Notes: generated from the letters alone by a model not told the origin. Counted from the first letter of the stretch, positions 28,667 through 38,231 are shown. The stretch is DNA of 64,000 nucleotides from Methanosarcina sp. (GCF_028693135.1 NZ_JAQUVZ010000001.1:186001-250000); one strand, 5' to 3'. Translations and numbers: made by a program.

Positions 28667-29872
28667 TTGGGAAAGAATATATTGAACTTGAAAAAAGGTT
28701 TATTGATATTCATAGTAACAGCATTCATATTAACCTCTGTCCTGGCAATGGCAGAGGGTGGAAAACTAGATGCAAAATGCGAAGATGGATGTAAAAACAG
28801 AACGGATGTAGAAATAGATGTTAACCCAATTGGCGCTATAAATTTCACCGACAGAGTGGTTTACTTCCTGGATCATACAAGCAACCCTGAAGAAGGGAAC
28901 TGGATCACTCTGGGGAACCCCTGCGAGGGGAGAAGGGTTCAACTCCCTCAACCAATAAATTTCACATACTCAGGCCCGAAATATAAGGAGTATGGAGGAG
29001 TTTCCGCGACCCTGTTCAAAGCCGAAGATGAAAACTACACCATCACCTATCCTTCAACTTTGGACTACCTCTCCCATCCTATTTACCTACCAGAGGAAAA
29101 CGTGACCATGTCGTTCCATGGGGAATCCGGCCTGGAAGGAGATGTGGAAATATACCTCATTAAAGTGAGCTCAGACTGTGCATCCGGCCTCTTTGATGCA
29201 TTTAAGGCGGGGGATATAGAGAACCTTGACAACCTCTTCCACTGCAACGTGGAGGAAGGAGATTATAAAAAATACTGTGCCGAACTCGGGAATAACGGGG
29301 ACTTATTAGATTATGACCTTGGACCTCTCGATGCAGGCGAGTACTGCATAGTCATGATGCAGGAAAATGAAGACTGTAGCCTGACAGCCCTTTCCGCAAC
29401 GGCCCTTGTGGTTACTGAATATGAACTATGTGTAGATTCCCCTTCAAGTATAGTAAAAGGTGAAGACCTGGATATAAGCATCGAGGACCTCATGGGTGCC
29501 CCTGAAAAGAGTAACTGCACCTATGCGGCGGCACTGATAAGGGATCAGGCATACAGGGCAAACATAGAAATCGATTCTAATGGCACGAAGAATGGGACTT
29601 CCGTAATAATAAACGATGTAGACCTTATTGAGGAATTTGACATTAACTCTTCAAATTACAGGTCAAAACTTACCAGAAACGAACTCCAGACAGAAATCCA
29701 GACCCTGATAGGAGAAGGAAACGGCTCCTTAGCCATAGGAGAAGTGGGTCAGGAATCACTATCAATTACCGCTTTTGACCTGCCTGTAGGCGACTACTAC
29801 CTCTTTGTGGGAGCATATAGCCCGGAAAATGGGCTTGCAGGGCTTACCCAGCTCGAAGTCGAAATTAAATAA
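28667..29872 (+). CDS. Secreted Cys-rich methanogen extracellular protein
   Basis: A protein of about 401 residues with a short signal peptide (LLIFIVTAFILTSVLAMA) and an extracellular region starting INFTDRVVYFLDHTSNPEEG. It is homologous to the first 390 residues of 36211-38094 but lacks that protein's C-terminal domain and membrane helix, so it should be released or held non-covalently. I count 10 cysteines against about four in the same span of the paralogue. It resembles the TIGR04279-type methanogen extracellular domain (from memory). TTG at 28667, 8 nt after GGAGG, gives the compact signal peptide; the paralogue has the same arrangement. Several NxT/S sequons are present. Confidence 0.75.
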   Translation: MGKNILNLKKGLLIFIVTAFILTSVLAMAEGGKLDAKCEDGCKNRTDVEIDVNPIGAINFTDRVVYFLDHTSNPEEGNWITLGNPCEGRRVQLPQPINFTYSGPKYKEYGGVSATLFKAEDENYTITYPSTLDYLSHPIYLPEENVTMSFHGESGLEGDVEIYLIKVSSDCASGLFDAFKAGDIENLDNLFHCNVEEGDYKKYCAELGNNGDLLDYDLGPLDAGEYCIVMMQENEDCSLTALSATALVVTEYELCVDSPSSIVKGEDLDISIEDLMGAPEKSNCTYAAALIRDQAYRANIEIDSNGTKNGTSVIINDVDLIEEFDINSSNYRSKLTRNELQTEIQTLIGEGNGSLAIGEVGQESLSITAFDLPVGDYYLFVGAYSPENGLAGLTQLEVEIK

Positions 29873-30574
29873 AAGGGAAACACGAAGAAATTAAATGAGA
29901 GTGAATTATCAGGAAAAAACAGGAGACCGTCTGTCTTCTGTTTTACGTCTATTTTTAAAGAAAGTTCTGTTATAACCATTTAGTTCCTATCGTTTACCGA
30001 TTATCCATTGCTCCTAATCTGTGATCTGGTTAACCAGGGTTTTTTAGACAAGCCACTGAGTCTTTAGCTCAGGGATAGTTGACGCCTAACGAATTTATTG
30101 AAGGTTATAATTTGAGAGGGTAGTTCACGAGTTCCCTCATTTTTTCCCTGAGATCCATGGGAGCCTTCGCATCACACTGTAGAAGAATGTTGATATGACT
30201 GTTTTAGAGGGTTAAGGCACAAAGGGTACAGAAGTAGTATTTATATTTGACCCTACCAAAATTATTTATAATTTACCTCAAGAGTTCCAGCTCCCCGTTT
30301 GAATCTATTATCAACAAAGCAATCCATATGATACGGATTTTTTATTTTGGGTTCCAGAAACGTCCAATAAGGCAGAAAATTTGGGATGAGCCCCGTAAAC
30401 TTTACCCTGGAACAGAGGTGTACAGAATACCCCTGGAACAATAGAGAAAAAGAGAGAAAAGAGAGAAAAAAGAGAAAAAAGAGAAAAAAGAGAAAAAAGA
30501 GAAAAAAAGAGAGTTAAAACTAGTAGAGGCCTGCAACTATGGAAAAAGGGAGTGAATGTTCCGGAAAAAAGGAA
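29873..30574. other. Intergenic with IscB-element end and purine tract
   Basis: Holds the solo IscB-type end at 29976-30083, a second GTAGTTCAC-containing fragment near 30120, and an (AGAGAAAAA)-type purine tract at about 30440-30515. Sequence at 29930-29980 resembles 34260-34340, both ahead of a copy of the small membrane protein gene, so a larger block has been duplicated. Confidence 0.6.
29976..30083 (-). mobile_element. Solo left end of an IscB-type element (HEARO 5' part)
   Basis: Read on the minus strand from 30083 this is GTCAACTATCCC... followed by a variant hairpin, GGCTTGTCTAAA, GGTTAACCAGATCAC and a close match to CGGTAAACGATAGG. These blocks occur in the same order in the HEARO RNA upstream of iscB (32599-32720). 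There is no iscB gene next to it. It is the decayed end of a related element in the opposite orientation. Confidence 0.7.
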
Positions 30575-30838
30575 TCAAACAATCTCTATAACCTTGAAAA
30601 CGACAATTGCAGCAAAACTGAAGAGCAAAGGAAGGATTGCCTGGTTAAAGGAACTGTTAAGCGTTTTGCTCCATTTTTCAGAAGCAGAAAGAACCTCCTT
30701 TAAGGAAAGGAGAGCTATGAGCCCAACAACCACCGCAGCTCCATACTGAGGGAGCCCAGGGCTTGTAACCATGGAAATCGCACTTGAAGATATTGCACTC
30801 GAAGAGATTGCACTCGATGAAATAATGCTTAGAAGCAT
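30575..30838 (-). CDS. Small membrane protein with Ser-Ser-Ser-Ala-Ile repeats, copy 1
   Basis: An 87-residue protein. The N-terminus carries three AISSS repeats encoded by 15-bp units, then MVTSPGLPQYGAAVVVGLIA (membrane helix 1), LKEVLSASEKWSKTLNSSF and a second helix near ILPLLFSFAAIVVF. ATG at 30838 lies 6 nt after GGAGGT. A second copy of equal length stands at 34359-34622. Both copies point away from a downstream exported-protein gene, so each shares a divergent promoter region with one. Function is unknown. Confidence 0.75.
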   Translation of the reverse strand: MLLSIISSSAISSSAISSSAISMVTSPGLPQYGAAVVVGLIALLSLKEVLSASEKWSKTLNSSFNQAILPLLFSFAAIVVFKVIEIV

Positions 30839-31605
30839 AAAAAGACCTCCTGTAATTAGTAAAGTAAACCCACTAAAGATAATAGTAAATTTAGTGATAG
30901 AAGGACAAAATACTATAAAAAACTTTTCTTGTTGTATAAGACAAGTGAAATACTCCCACCTGTCAGGTTAACGCCTGCTGAGGAAGGAGCTTTCCGCATT
31001 ATTGTTAAAATATCACATTGTTCAAAGAATTAAGAAAAATATACATCAAATGCTTCAGAATATTGAATACAAAACATCTCCAGGCAGTAAACTAGGAGTA
31101 AAACTTTATATAATAATTTCAATAAAACTATTCACAATAATCCGACTTATTTAATAGTCCTATTATTTCACTTTACAAATATTCTACGAACCTGGAATCG
31201 AAATATACACAAAGTGAACTACCCGCTAAATCTAAAGATGTAACGGGCTTCCTGAGTCATCCTGCCGACTATTGTCAACTAATCATACAGGCTCATCCCC
31301 GCGTTCCGCAGGTGTCAGTTTGTTTTGATTGAGCTACCTTTCAACGTCCTGATTTCTCAGGTACTACCTCTACCCCTCAGAGTGATATGAGCGTGATTAT
31401 TTGCCCTGTTTCCAACTCGCCTGGTTTTTGCATTGTGGGGACAGCGAGATATAATTAATTTAAAAGAAGAAGCAATTTAGCAAAATCAATAACGTAAGAA
31501 GGTATGGAAGTTGACACTTATATTCCATGAAATAAAGATTTTATGGGTTTTACGTCTCTCCCATAAACCTGAATCATACCCTGATTTGAAGAAGGAGTGA
31601 TTTTT
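30839..31605. other. Intergenic with TnpB-element remnant
   Basis: AT-rich spacer with the decayed element end at 31214-31430. The ribosome-binding site AAGGAG for the next gene is at about 31593-31598. Confidence 0.6.
31214..31430 (-). mobile_element. Decayed right end of a TnpB-type (IS605/IS1341-like) element
   Basis: The block GTGAACTACCCGCTAAATCT followed by AAAGATGTAACGGG is a hairpin, almost identical to the one at 57805-57845. On the minus strand the upstream sequence has GATGAGCCTGTA and a GC-rich stem (CCTGCGGAACGCGGG), features I associate with the 3' end of tnpB and its guide RNA. No intact tnpB frame remains. Exact boundaries are uncertain. Confidence 0.5.
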
Positions 31606-32547
31606 GTGCACAAACTCTTTAATTCCCATAAAATAAGAAAAGAATTGGTTTTTACGACCACTTTTCTTTCGGTTTTTATTCTGGCTTTACTGATGATTTC
31701 TCCTGCAGCTGCATCCGTTAGTGACTGGGAATATTCCCCTGAAAACCCTGTCATCGGAGACACTCTCAGTATAGAAGGGAGCGCCTCTCCGGAAGAAGAA
31801 CTCGATGTGCTTGTAAACTTTGAAAAAACAGTCTCGGTGTCTGAAGGAAAGTATGAATATATTCTTGAAGATGTGGAGATTCCCAATGGGTTCGACAACA
31901 ACTTTAATGTCGAAGCTACAGGAGCCAAAAACCTGAATGTGAGAGTAAAAATGCTAATCTGGATGACTAAAAGCGCAGATGCGTCCGGAAACACTGCCAC
32001 TGTATCCCAGTCAAGTGTCCCACCAGGGACCTACATAATAAAGATTGACGGAGATGCCGCAGAAGGAGCTTCAAGTGTGGACCTGAAGATCACAGCTATT
32101 CAGGGAATAAAGGCTAACTCGGGAGGGGACTTCAGTTACTCCTACAACACAAAAGCAGTTCCTGTGGGAGACTTTGAGATTAATGTGGGAGGTATCACAA
32201 AAACAGTAACTATTGAATCTGAAAGTTATTCAGGCGGGTCTTCATCCTCAGCTTCCTCACCCTCAGCTTCCTCACCCTCAGCTTCCTCTTCCTCAACATC
32301 TTCCCCGGAGATGATTTCTGATCCGGAACCTACCCCATCAGAAACCCTGGAAGAGACCGAAACCCCTGAAACGGCCTCAAATCCAGAAGAAAATATAGGA
32401 GAAGCGGAAACTAAACTTTCCGGAGACACTCAAGCTCCCGAAAGCTCCCAAAATACCAGGTTATTTCTCAACATAGCCTTTACGATAGGAGGATTTATAA
32501 TAACATTTGGTATCCTTGGTTATATATTCAAAAAAGAAAAGAAGTAA
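31606..32547 (+). CDS. Exported C-terminally anchored protein, family copy 2
   Basis: A 313-residue paralogue of 27819-28568. Signal helix (TTFLSVFILALLMISPAAAS), conserved core starting DWEYSPENPVIGDTLSIEG with MTKSADASGNTATVSQSSVP, then a Ser-rich repeat linker (SASSPSASSPSASSSSTSS), an acidic stretch and a final membrane helix with a KKEKK tail. GTG at 31606 is chosen over the GTG three codons upstream, because all family members start just after the leader GGAGTRAT. No secreted partner gene follows: the IscB element sits directly downstream, where the partner stands in the other two copies. Confidence 0.8.
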   Translation: MHKLFNSHKIRKELVFTTTFLSVFILALLMISPAAASVSDWEYSPENPVIGDTLSIEGSASPEEELDVLVNFEKTVSVSEGKYEYILEDVEIPNGFDNNFNVEATGAKNLNVRVKMLIWMTKSADASGNTATVSQSSVPPGTYIIKIDGDAAEGASSVDLKITAIQGIKANSGGDFSYSYNTKAVPVGDFEINVGGITKTVTIESESYSGGSSSSASSPSASSPSASSSSTSSPEMISDPEPTPSETLEETETPETASNPEENIGEAETKLSGDTQAPESSQNTRLFLNIAFTIGGFIITFGILGYIFKKEKK

Positions 32548-32598
32548 AAGACCGCGACAATTCAACGGCCCCTAATAAGTATCTCCAGAAACGATTAG

Positions 32599-32903
32599 GT
32601 CAACTACCCCTCCCTAAAACCTTCGCCTAACGGCTCAGGTTTTTGAGGAAGGGGCTTGTCTAACAAGCTCTGGTTGACCAGATCACCGATTCGGAGTAAT
32701 GGAAAATCGGTAAACGATAGGAAAGAAATAGTTACCCTTGAATGCCGCCTCAGTTTAAGGCTCTAAGGATGCCGGTTAAACAGTCCTGAGAGGTAGGGAC
32801 AGTGCTTGCATCGTTAAACCTTTCCATATCAGATCGAGAGGAAGACGGATTCCGGAATTGACTCCACAATTCGGATACGCATAACTCTTCGGAGGAAAAC
32901 TAT
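32599..32903 (+). ncRNA. HEARO / IscB omega RNA
   Basis: A structured region directly upstream of iscB. It starts GTCAACTACCCCTCCC, has a long hairpin (AAGGGGCTTG side at about 32651), GGTTGACCAGATCACC, paired GATTCGG/AAATCGG arms, CCCTTGAATGCCGCC and the hallmark GGCTCTAAGGATGCCGGTTA followed by AACAGTCCTGAGAGG, which I recognise as the core of HEARO RNAs (HNH endonuclease-associated RNA). Such RNAs guide IscB to its DNA target. The 5' end would carry the guide outside GTCAAC. The RNA looks intact although its protein gene is frameshifted. Confidence 0.85.
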
Positions 32904-34186
32904 ATGTTAGTTTTCGTAATCAATCAAAACAAAAAACCACTAATGCCCTGTAAACCTTCAAAAGCCAGAAAGCTACTGCAAGCAGGCAAGGCAAAAGTGG
33001 TCCGAAATACTCCATTCACAATCAAGTTACTTTTCGGAAGCAGTGGTTATACTCAACCTGTAATTGCAGGGATGGATACCGGCTCTAAGGTCGTAGGCTG
33101 TGCAGCTATTGCTAACGGAAAAGTGTTGTATCAATCCGAAATTTACCTGAGAGAAAACGTTTCGAAAAAGATGGAACAACGGAAGATGTACCGGAGAACC
33201 AGAAGAGATAGAAAAACAAGATATAGACCTGCAAGATTTGATAACCGGGGAAATTCAAGGAGAGAAGGAAGATTGGCTCCTTCCATCAAAAGCAAACTTG
33301 AAGCTCATTTCCGGGAAAAGATGTTTGTGGAATCCCTGCTTCCTGTAACCGGGTGGAAGGTAGAACTTGCTTCCTTTGATATTCACAAAATAAAAAATCC
33401 GGAGGTTTCCGGGGTTGGGTATCAGGAAGGGGACCTTAAAGGCTTCTACAATGTCAAAGCTTACGTTCTGGATCGGGACGGCTACACCTGCCAGCACTGC
33501 AGGGGAAAGTCAAAGGATTCCCGGCTACATTGCCATCATATCGTTTTCAGGTCACAGAAGGGACAGATGCTCCTGAAAACCTGATTACGCTTTGTGAAAC
33601 CTGTCACAAAGCCCTGCACAATGGAGAATTCAAGCTTTCAGGGAAAAAGTCAAAAACAAAACATGCAACTGAAATCGGGATCCTCAAATCCCAAATCCGG
33701 AAATCCGGCTGGAGTTTTGCAGAGACTTTCGGGTACGAAACAAAGTACAGGAGAGAGCAGGTCTTGAAGTTGTTAAAAACACATTACTTTGATGCTGTTG
33801 CTATCTGTTGCAGGGACGATCAGAAAGTAGAGGTAGAAGATTCGGTTTTTCTAAAAAGAAACGTTTCTGCGGGAGATTATCAGCAAACAAAAGGGAAGAG
33901 ATCAGAGAAGAAAATACCTACCGGAAAGCTGTTTGGGCTCAGGAAATTTGATATTGTAAAAACGGAAAACGGGATCGGGGTAGTCTGGGGAAAACGGTCA
34001 TCCGGGTATTTTTCAATCTCAGATATATTCGGAAATAAAATTTCAGATAGTGTTAATGTTAAGAAAAAATGCAGGAGACTGAGTGCGAGGAGTACAACAT
34101 TAGTTCAGATGGTACAGATGACACATTCTTCCCCCACCTGCCATTTCCGGCAAGCCGGAACTGTCGAGGAAGGGGTCTCCTGCTGA
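32904..34186 (+). pseudogene. iscB: IscB RNA-guided nuclease, frameshifted within HNH
   Basis: Frame one gives the PLMP domain (NQNKKPLMPCKPSKARKLL), RuvC-I (IAGMDTGSKVVGCAA with the catalytic Asp), the arginine-rich bridge helix (YRRTRRDRKTRYRPARFDNR), RuvC-II (VELASFDIHKI) and the first half of HNH (CQHCRGK, LHCHHIVFRS). Near 33557-33561 the frame shifts. Frame two (from 33530) gives APENLITLCETCHKAL and RuvC-III (THYFDAVAICC). One inserted or lost base joins them. All three RuvC motifs and the HNH Cys/His residues are otherwise present. Joined, the protein is about 430 residues, the normal IscB length. It is probably a recent pseudogene; ribosomal frameshifting is possible but unsupported. 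Confidence 0.88.
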
Positions 34187-34358
34187 GGTAAGATGAAAAA
34201 AGAAGCCTGAAAAAAAGGGGCCTTCACAATAAAAAGAGTATATAATAGATAAAAACAGAAAATCTCGTCTCTTCTGTTTTAATTCTATTATTAAAGAGTT
34301 CTGTTTTACTTCTATTTTTAAAGAGTTCTGTTTTAACCAATTCTGCTTCTCAACTATC

Positions 34359-34622
34359 TTAGATAATTTCTACGACCTTGAAAAAAACAATAGAAACAAA
34401 ACTGAAAAGCAAAGGCAGGATTGCCAGGTTAAAGGAACTATTAAGAGTTTTACTCCAGTACTCAGATGCCGAAAGGACCTCCTTTAAAGAAAGGAGGGCA
34501 ATTAGCCCGACAACTACTGCTGCGCCGTACTGAGGAAGCCCGGGACTCGTAACCATGGAAATTGCACTCGAGGAAATTGCACTCGAGGAAATTGCACTTG
34601 AGGAAATTATGCTTAATAGAAT
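34359..34622 (-). CDS. Small membrane protein with Ser-Ser-Ser-Ala-Ile repeats, copy 2 (ATT start)
   Basis: A homologue of 30575-30838, of identical length if translated from ATT at 34622. That ATT occupies the exact place of the ATG in copy 1, 7 nt after GGGAGGTG, and the frame then reads LLSIISSSAIS with three SSSAI repeats and MVTSPGLPQYGAAVVVGLIA. The first ATG (34556) has no ribosome-binding site and would remove the repeats. So either AUU starts this gene or the start has been lost. Two membrane helices; function unknown. It is divergent from the exported-protein gene at 35234. Confidence 0.7.
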   Translation of the reverse strand: MLLSIISSSAISSSAISSSAISMVTSPGLPQYGAAVVVGLIALLSLKEVLSASEYWSKTLNSSFNLAILPLLFSFVSIVFFKVVEII

Positions 34623-35233
34623 AAAGACACCTCCCCTAAATAATAACTCAGATAAACTCCTTATTTTGTGACATTAGTTATGTAGAAGGATTGAGTTCTA
34701 TAAAAAGTTTCCGGAGATATTAAAGGATTGAGATATTATTTTAATTTTATTAATATCATAGAATGATAGACGAAAGCCCCACAGATAGAAACAAAATAGA
34801 GAAGAATCAGCATCTAAAGAAGGACATCTAGTTTCAGATAGAAGTTTATGAGATTAGAATGTTTAGAAGCTCACAGAAGAAATACAAGGAAAGAATATAA
34901 CCATCAAATAACATTACTAAAGAGTTTACTACAAAAATAAGAGAGAGTAAAAAATAAAAAGTATGCGGTTATTTATTTTAAAAAATGAGTGAGTAGGCAG
35001 AACTCAGAATATACTTTAAAAAAATAAAATAAGTATATAATTTTAGAATTTATTTATTGAGTACTTAATATTACTACCAATAGAAATGTAGGGATTATTA
35101 ACATCAAAAATCTATAGAATAATCCCTATTAACATTATTATAAATGATTAATTTTGCCAGATATGACAAAAAATTTAAATACACAAACACTAAAAATAAT
35201 TAGCATGTTCCTGTCTGAAAAGGAGTAGTTCCC
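34623..35233. other. AT-rich intergenic region between divergent genes
   Basis: About 600 bp, very AT-rich, no gene seen. It holds the promoters of the divergent small membrane protein and exported-protein genes; AAATTTAAATACAC near 35169 could be the TATA box of the latter. The family leader GGAGTAGTTCCC is at 35220-35231. Confidence 0.5.
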
Positions 35234-36112
35234 GTGCAAAAATTTATTCATCCTCATAAAAGGCAAAAAACGTCTGCTTTTATGGTCACCTCCCTTTTAG
35301 TTCTTATTCTGGCTTTACTGACAATCTCACCTGCAGCTGCAGCAGTTAGCACCTGGGATTTATCCCCCGAAACCCCCGTTCTTGGAGATACCCTTCGAAT
35401 TAAAGGAAGTGCATCTACGGATGAGGAAATCGAAGTACAGGTAACTTTTGAAAAGGCCGCCCCGGTAGCCGGGGGGGAGTACGAGTACATATTAGAAGGC
35501 GTGAAAATCCCTGGAGGGTTCAAAAACCGTTTTACCGTCCAGGCCAGAGAAGCCAGAAACCTCAATGTTAGGGTAAAAATGTTAATCTGGATGACTAAAA
35601 GTTCGGAAGCTTCTGGAAACACTGCAACTGTGACACAATCAAGCGTCCCTCCGGGAACCTACCAGATAAAAATGGATGGAGATGCCAGCGGAGGAGCCTC
35701 GACTGTGAACCTGAAAATCACAGCTGTTCAGCAGATAAAAGCGAATTCAGATGGGGATTTCAGTTACTCCTATAATACAAAGGCTGTCCCTCCTGGAGAC
35801 TTTGAAATAAGTGTTGGGGGCGTCAAGAAAAAAATAACCATTCAGCAAGAGAAGACATCAGTTGTGCCCACAGGTTCTATTTTAAAGGAAACTGAGTCTG
35901 AAACCGTAGAAGAGACAGAGAAAAATGAGTCTGAAACCATTTTAAATCCGGATCAAATCTCCGAAGACGGAAATAAAACACCTGTTTCAGAAATAGAATC
36001 TCGGGGGTCTGGACCTGATGAAAAAGGAGGACTGCCCGTAGATATAGTCTACATACTTGGAGGAATGGGAGCAGCAGTTCTAATCCTTCTCATGTATTCA
36101 AAAAGAAAATGA
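35234..36112 (+). CDS. Exported C-terminally anchored protein, family copy 3
   Basis: A 292-residue paralogue of 27819 and 31606. Signal helix (SLLVLILALLTISPAAAA), core beginning WDLSPETPVLGDTLRIKG with MTKSSEASGNTATVTQSSVP and FSYSYNTKAVPPGDFEISVG, an acidic Glu/Ser-rich linker and a final helix (VDIVYILGGMGAAVLILLMY) with basic tail. That final helix is very like the one at residues 125-147 of the CPBP fusion at 25505. GTG start after GGAGTAGTTCCC. It is followed 98 bp later by the large PGF-pre-PGF protein, so it forms a pair as at 27819/28667. Confidence 0.82.
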   Translation: MQKFIHPHKRQKTSAFMVTSLLVLILALLTISPAAAAVSTWDLSPETPVLGDTLRIKGSASTDEEIEVQVTFEKAAPVAGGEYEYILEGVKIPGGFKNRFTVQAREARNLNVRVKMLIWMTKSSEASGNTATVTQSSVPPGTYQIKMDGDASGGASTVNLKITAVQQIKANSDGDFSYSYNTKAVPPGDFEISVGGVKKKITIQQEKTSVVPTGSILKETESETVEETEKNESETILNPDQISEDGNKTPVSEIESRGSGPDEKGGLPVDIVYILGGMGAAVLILLMYSKRK

Positions 36113-36210
36113 AGAAAAAATAGTAATTTCAGCCAATAGCATGCAAACAATTTGCTATCCTGAAACTGATGAATCAAACAGATTCGATGGGGAAAATGGA
36201 GGCATGTAAA

Positions 36211-38094
36211 TTGAGAAAAAGTCTATTGATACTTATACTTACGATATTCGTATTAACCTCTGCACCAGCAATGGCAGGGGGTGGAAAAACAGACGTAAAT
36301 TCTGTTGGCAATTTAAATTTTACTGATAAAGTGGTTTACTTCCTGGACCATACCAGCGACCCTGACGAAGGAAACTGGATCACAATGGGATGCCCAGATG
36401 AGGCCAGAAGTATCCAGCTCCCTCAGCCGATAGAACTCACGTATAACGGCCCGAAATATAAGGAATATGGCGGAGCTTCCGGGACCTTAAATAAGGAAGA
36501 AGGGGAAAGTTACACCATAACCTATCCATCAACTTCTCCCTACTGCACCCATCCCATTTACCTCCCTACGGACGATGTAACCATATCGTATTATGGAAAG
36601 TCGGACCTGAACGGAGATGTTGAAGTATACCTCTTAAAAGTCGACTCGGACTGTATATACGGGATTTTTGATGCATTTCAGGCAGGAAACATAGGGGATC
36701 TGGACAACCTCTTCCACAGCAACATAGAAGAAGGGGATTACAAAAAATACTATGCCACACTAGGGGATAACGGCGACTTATTAGATTATGACCTTGGGCC
36801 TCTCGATGCAGGCGAGTACAGCGTAGTCATGCTACAGGAAAATGATGACGGAAGCCTGACAGTCCTTTCTGCAACCGCTTTCGTGGTTACGGAATATGAC
36901 CTGGGCGTCTCTTCCCTTTCAAGTATCAAAAAAGGGAATAACCTGGGAATAAGCATAACAGGAGTTCCCGACGAAACCGCTTGCACCTACGGAGCAGTGC
37001 TCATAAAGAAACAGGCATACAAAGCAAACATCGAAATCAACTCCGATGGAACCAGGGACGGAACTTCTGTAATAATAAACGATATAGATATTATTGATGA
37101 ATTTGACATTAACTCCTCAAACTACAGGTCAAAATTGACCAAAAATGAACTGCAGACAGAAATCCAGACTCTTATAGGGGCAGAAAACGGCGCCATAGCA
37201 ATAGGGGAAACTGACCAGAAAACCCTGTCACTTACCACATTCGATCTGCCTGTAGACTCCTATTACCTCCTTGTGGGCGCATATAGCCCCGAAAAGGGAC
37301 TGGTAGGGCTTTCCCAGAAGGTGATCGAGATTAAATCAAGCGGTGGCAGCAGTTCCGGAGGAAGCGGCGGCGGCGGCGGTTCCCCTGAGCCTGCGAAAAA
37401 TGTAAAAATAAAAGAGCTCTGCCAGAAGTTTGTCTCAAATGGCAACAGAATCAGGTTTGAGTTCACAAAAGAAGCCACTCCTGTCGGCTATGTGCAGTTC
37501 AACGCCAAAAAAACTGCAGGCAAGATAACAACTATTGTTGAAGAACTAAAAGAGAAATCCTCACTTACTCCTACAGAGCCTGAAGGAGAGATCTACAAAC
37601 ACCTTAATATCTGGGTAGGAAACGGCGGCTTTGCAAATTCAAACAACATTGAAAACGCCATTGTGGGCTTCAGGATTAGCAAGGACTGGATAACTGAAAA
37701 CAACATTAACATGGATACAATAACCCTTCAGCATTTCAGTGGAGATCAGTGGAACTCCCTTAACACGGAAAAAGTAGGTGAAGATGAGGAGTATCTCTAT
37801 TTAGAAGCCGAAACTCCAGGTTTTTCCCCATTTGCAATTACAGCCAGCAAGAATATCCTTGAGGTTGGAGAAAAAGCAGGAGAAACTGAGGATCAGTCCA
37901 CCGTAGATGCAGAACAACAAGACAATTCAGAGACAGGTGTGGAATCTGAGACGGCTTCAAAAGAAAAAGGAAACTCTGGATTAAAAATTGTCAGTTTCTT
38001 TATAGGTTTCCTTGTAATCATTCTAACGGGGGCAATTATAAAGAAAAATATAGACAAGAACAATGAAGATGAAGATGAAGATTCTGAAGAGTAA
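36211..38094 (+). CDS. Large anchored surface protein with PGF-pre-PGF domain
   Basis: A protein of about 627 residues. Signal peptide (LLILILTIFVLTSAPAMA), an N-terminal domain homologous to 28667-29872 (LNFTDKVVYFLDHTSDPDEG), a Gly/Ser linker (SSGGSSSGGSGGGGGSPEP), then a domain of about 150 residues (RIRFEFTKEATPVGYVQFNA, IWVGNGGFANSNNIENA, TPGFSPFAITAS) that I recognise as the PGF-pre-PGF type of archaeal surface proteins. It ends in an acidic stretch, one membrane helix and a very acidic tail (NNEDEDEDSEE) instead of a PGF-CTERM motif. TTG at 36211 is 8 nt after GGAGG, as in the paralogue. Probably a cell-envelope protein. Confidence 0.82.
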   Translation: MRKSLLILILTIFVLTSAPAMAGGGKTDVNSVGNLNFTDKVVYFLDHTSDPDEGNWITMGCPDEARSIQLPQPIELTYNGPKYKEYGGASGTLNKEEGESYTITYPSTSPYCTHPIYLPTDDVTISYYGKSDLNGDVEVYLLKVDSDCIYGIFDAFQAGNIGDLDNLFHSNIEEGDYKKYYATLGDNGDLLDYDLGPLDAGEYSVVMLQENDDGSLTVLSATAFVVTEYDLGVSSLSSIKKGNNLGISITGVPDETACTYGAVLIKKQAYKANIEINSDGTRDGTSVIINDIDIIDEFDINSSNYRSKLTKNELQTEIQTLIGAENGAIAIGETDQKTLSLTTFDLPVDSYYLLVGAYSPEKGLVGLSQKVIEIKSSGGSSSGGSGGGGGSPEPAKNVKIKELCQKFVSNGNRIRFEFTKEATPVGYVQFNAKKTAGKITTIVEELKEKSSLTPTEPEGEIYKHLNIWVGNGGFANSNNIENAIVGFRISKDWITENNINMDTITLQHFSGDQWNSLNTEKVGEDEEYLYLEAETPGFSPFAITASKNILEVGEKAGETEDQSTVDAEQQDNSETGVESETASKEKGNSGLKIVSFFIGFLVIILTGAIIKKNIDKNNEDEDEDSEE

Positions 38095-38231
38095 GTGGAA
38101 ATTCTGAAAAGTAAGAAAGAACAGGAGAGATTCTTTCTCCTGTTCAAATTCGATTTTTAAGATTACTTGTTGAATAATTGATCAGGTTTTTAGAAAATTC
38201 AGTCCTTAAAGTTCTTAAAGTCCTTATATAC

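Noticed and set aside
30552-30749. 65-codon plus-strand frame opposite the small membrane protein
   Set aside because: The minus-strand gene has a paralogue of the same length, ribosome-binding site and two membrane helices.
32904-34186. Cas9-like protein
   Set aside because: Length, PLMP start and upstream HEARO RNA fit IscB; there is no REC lobe and no CRISPR array.
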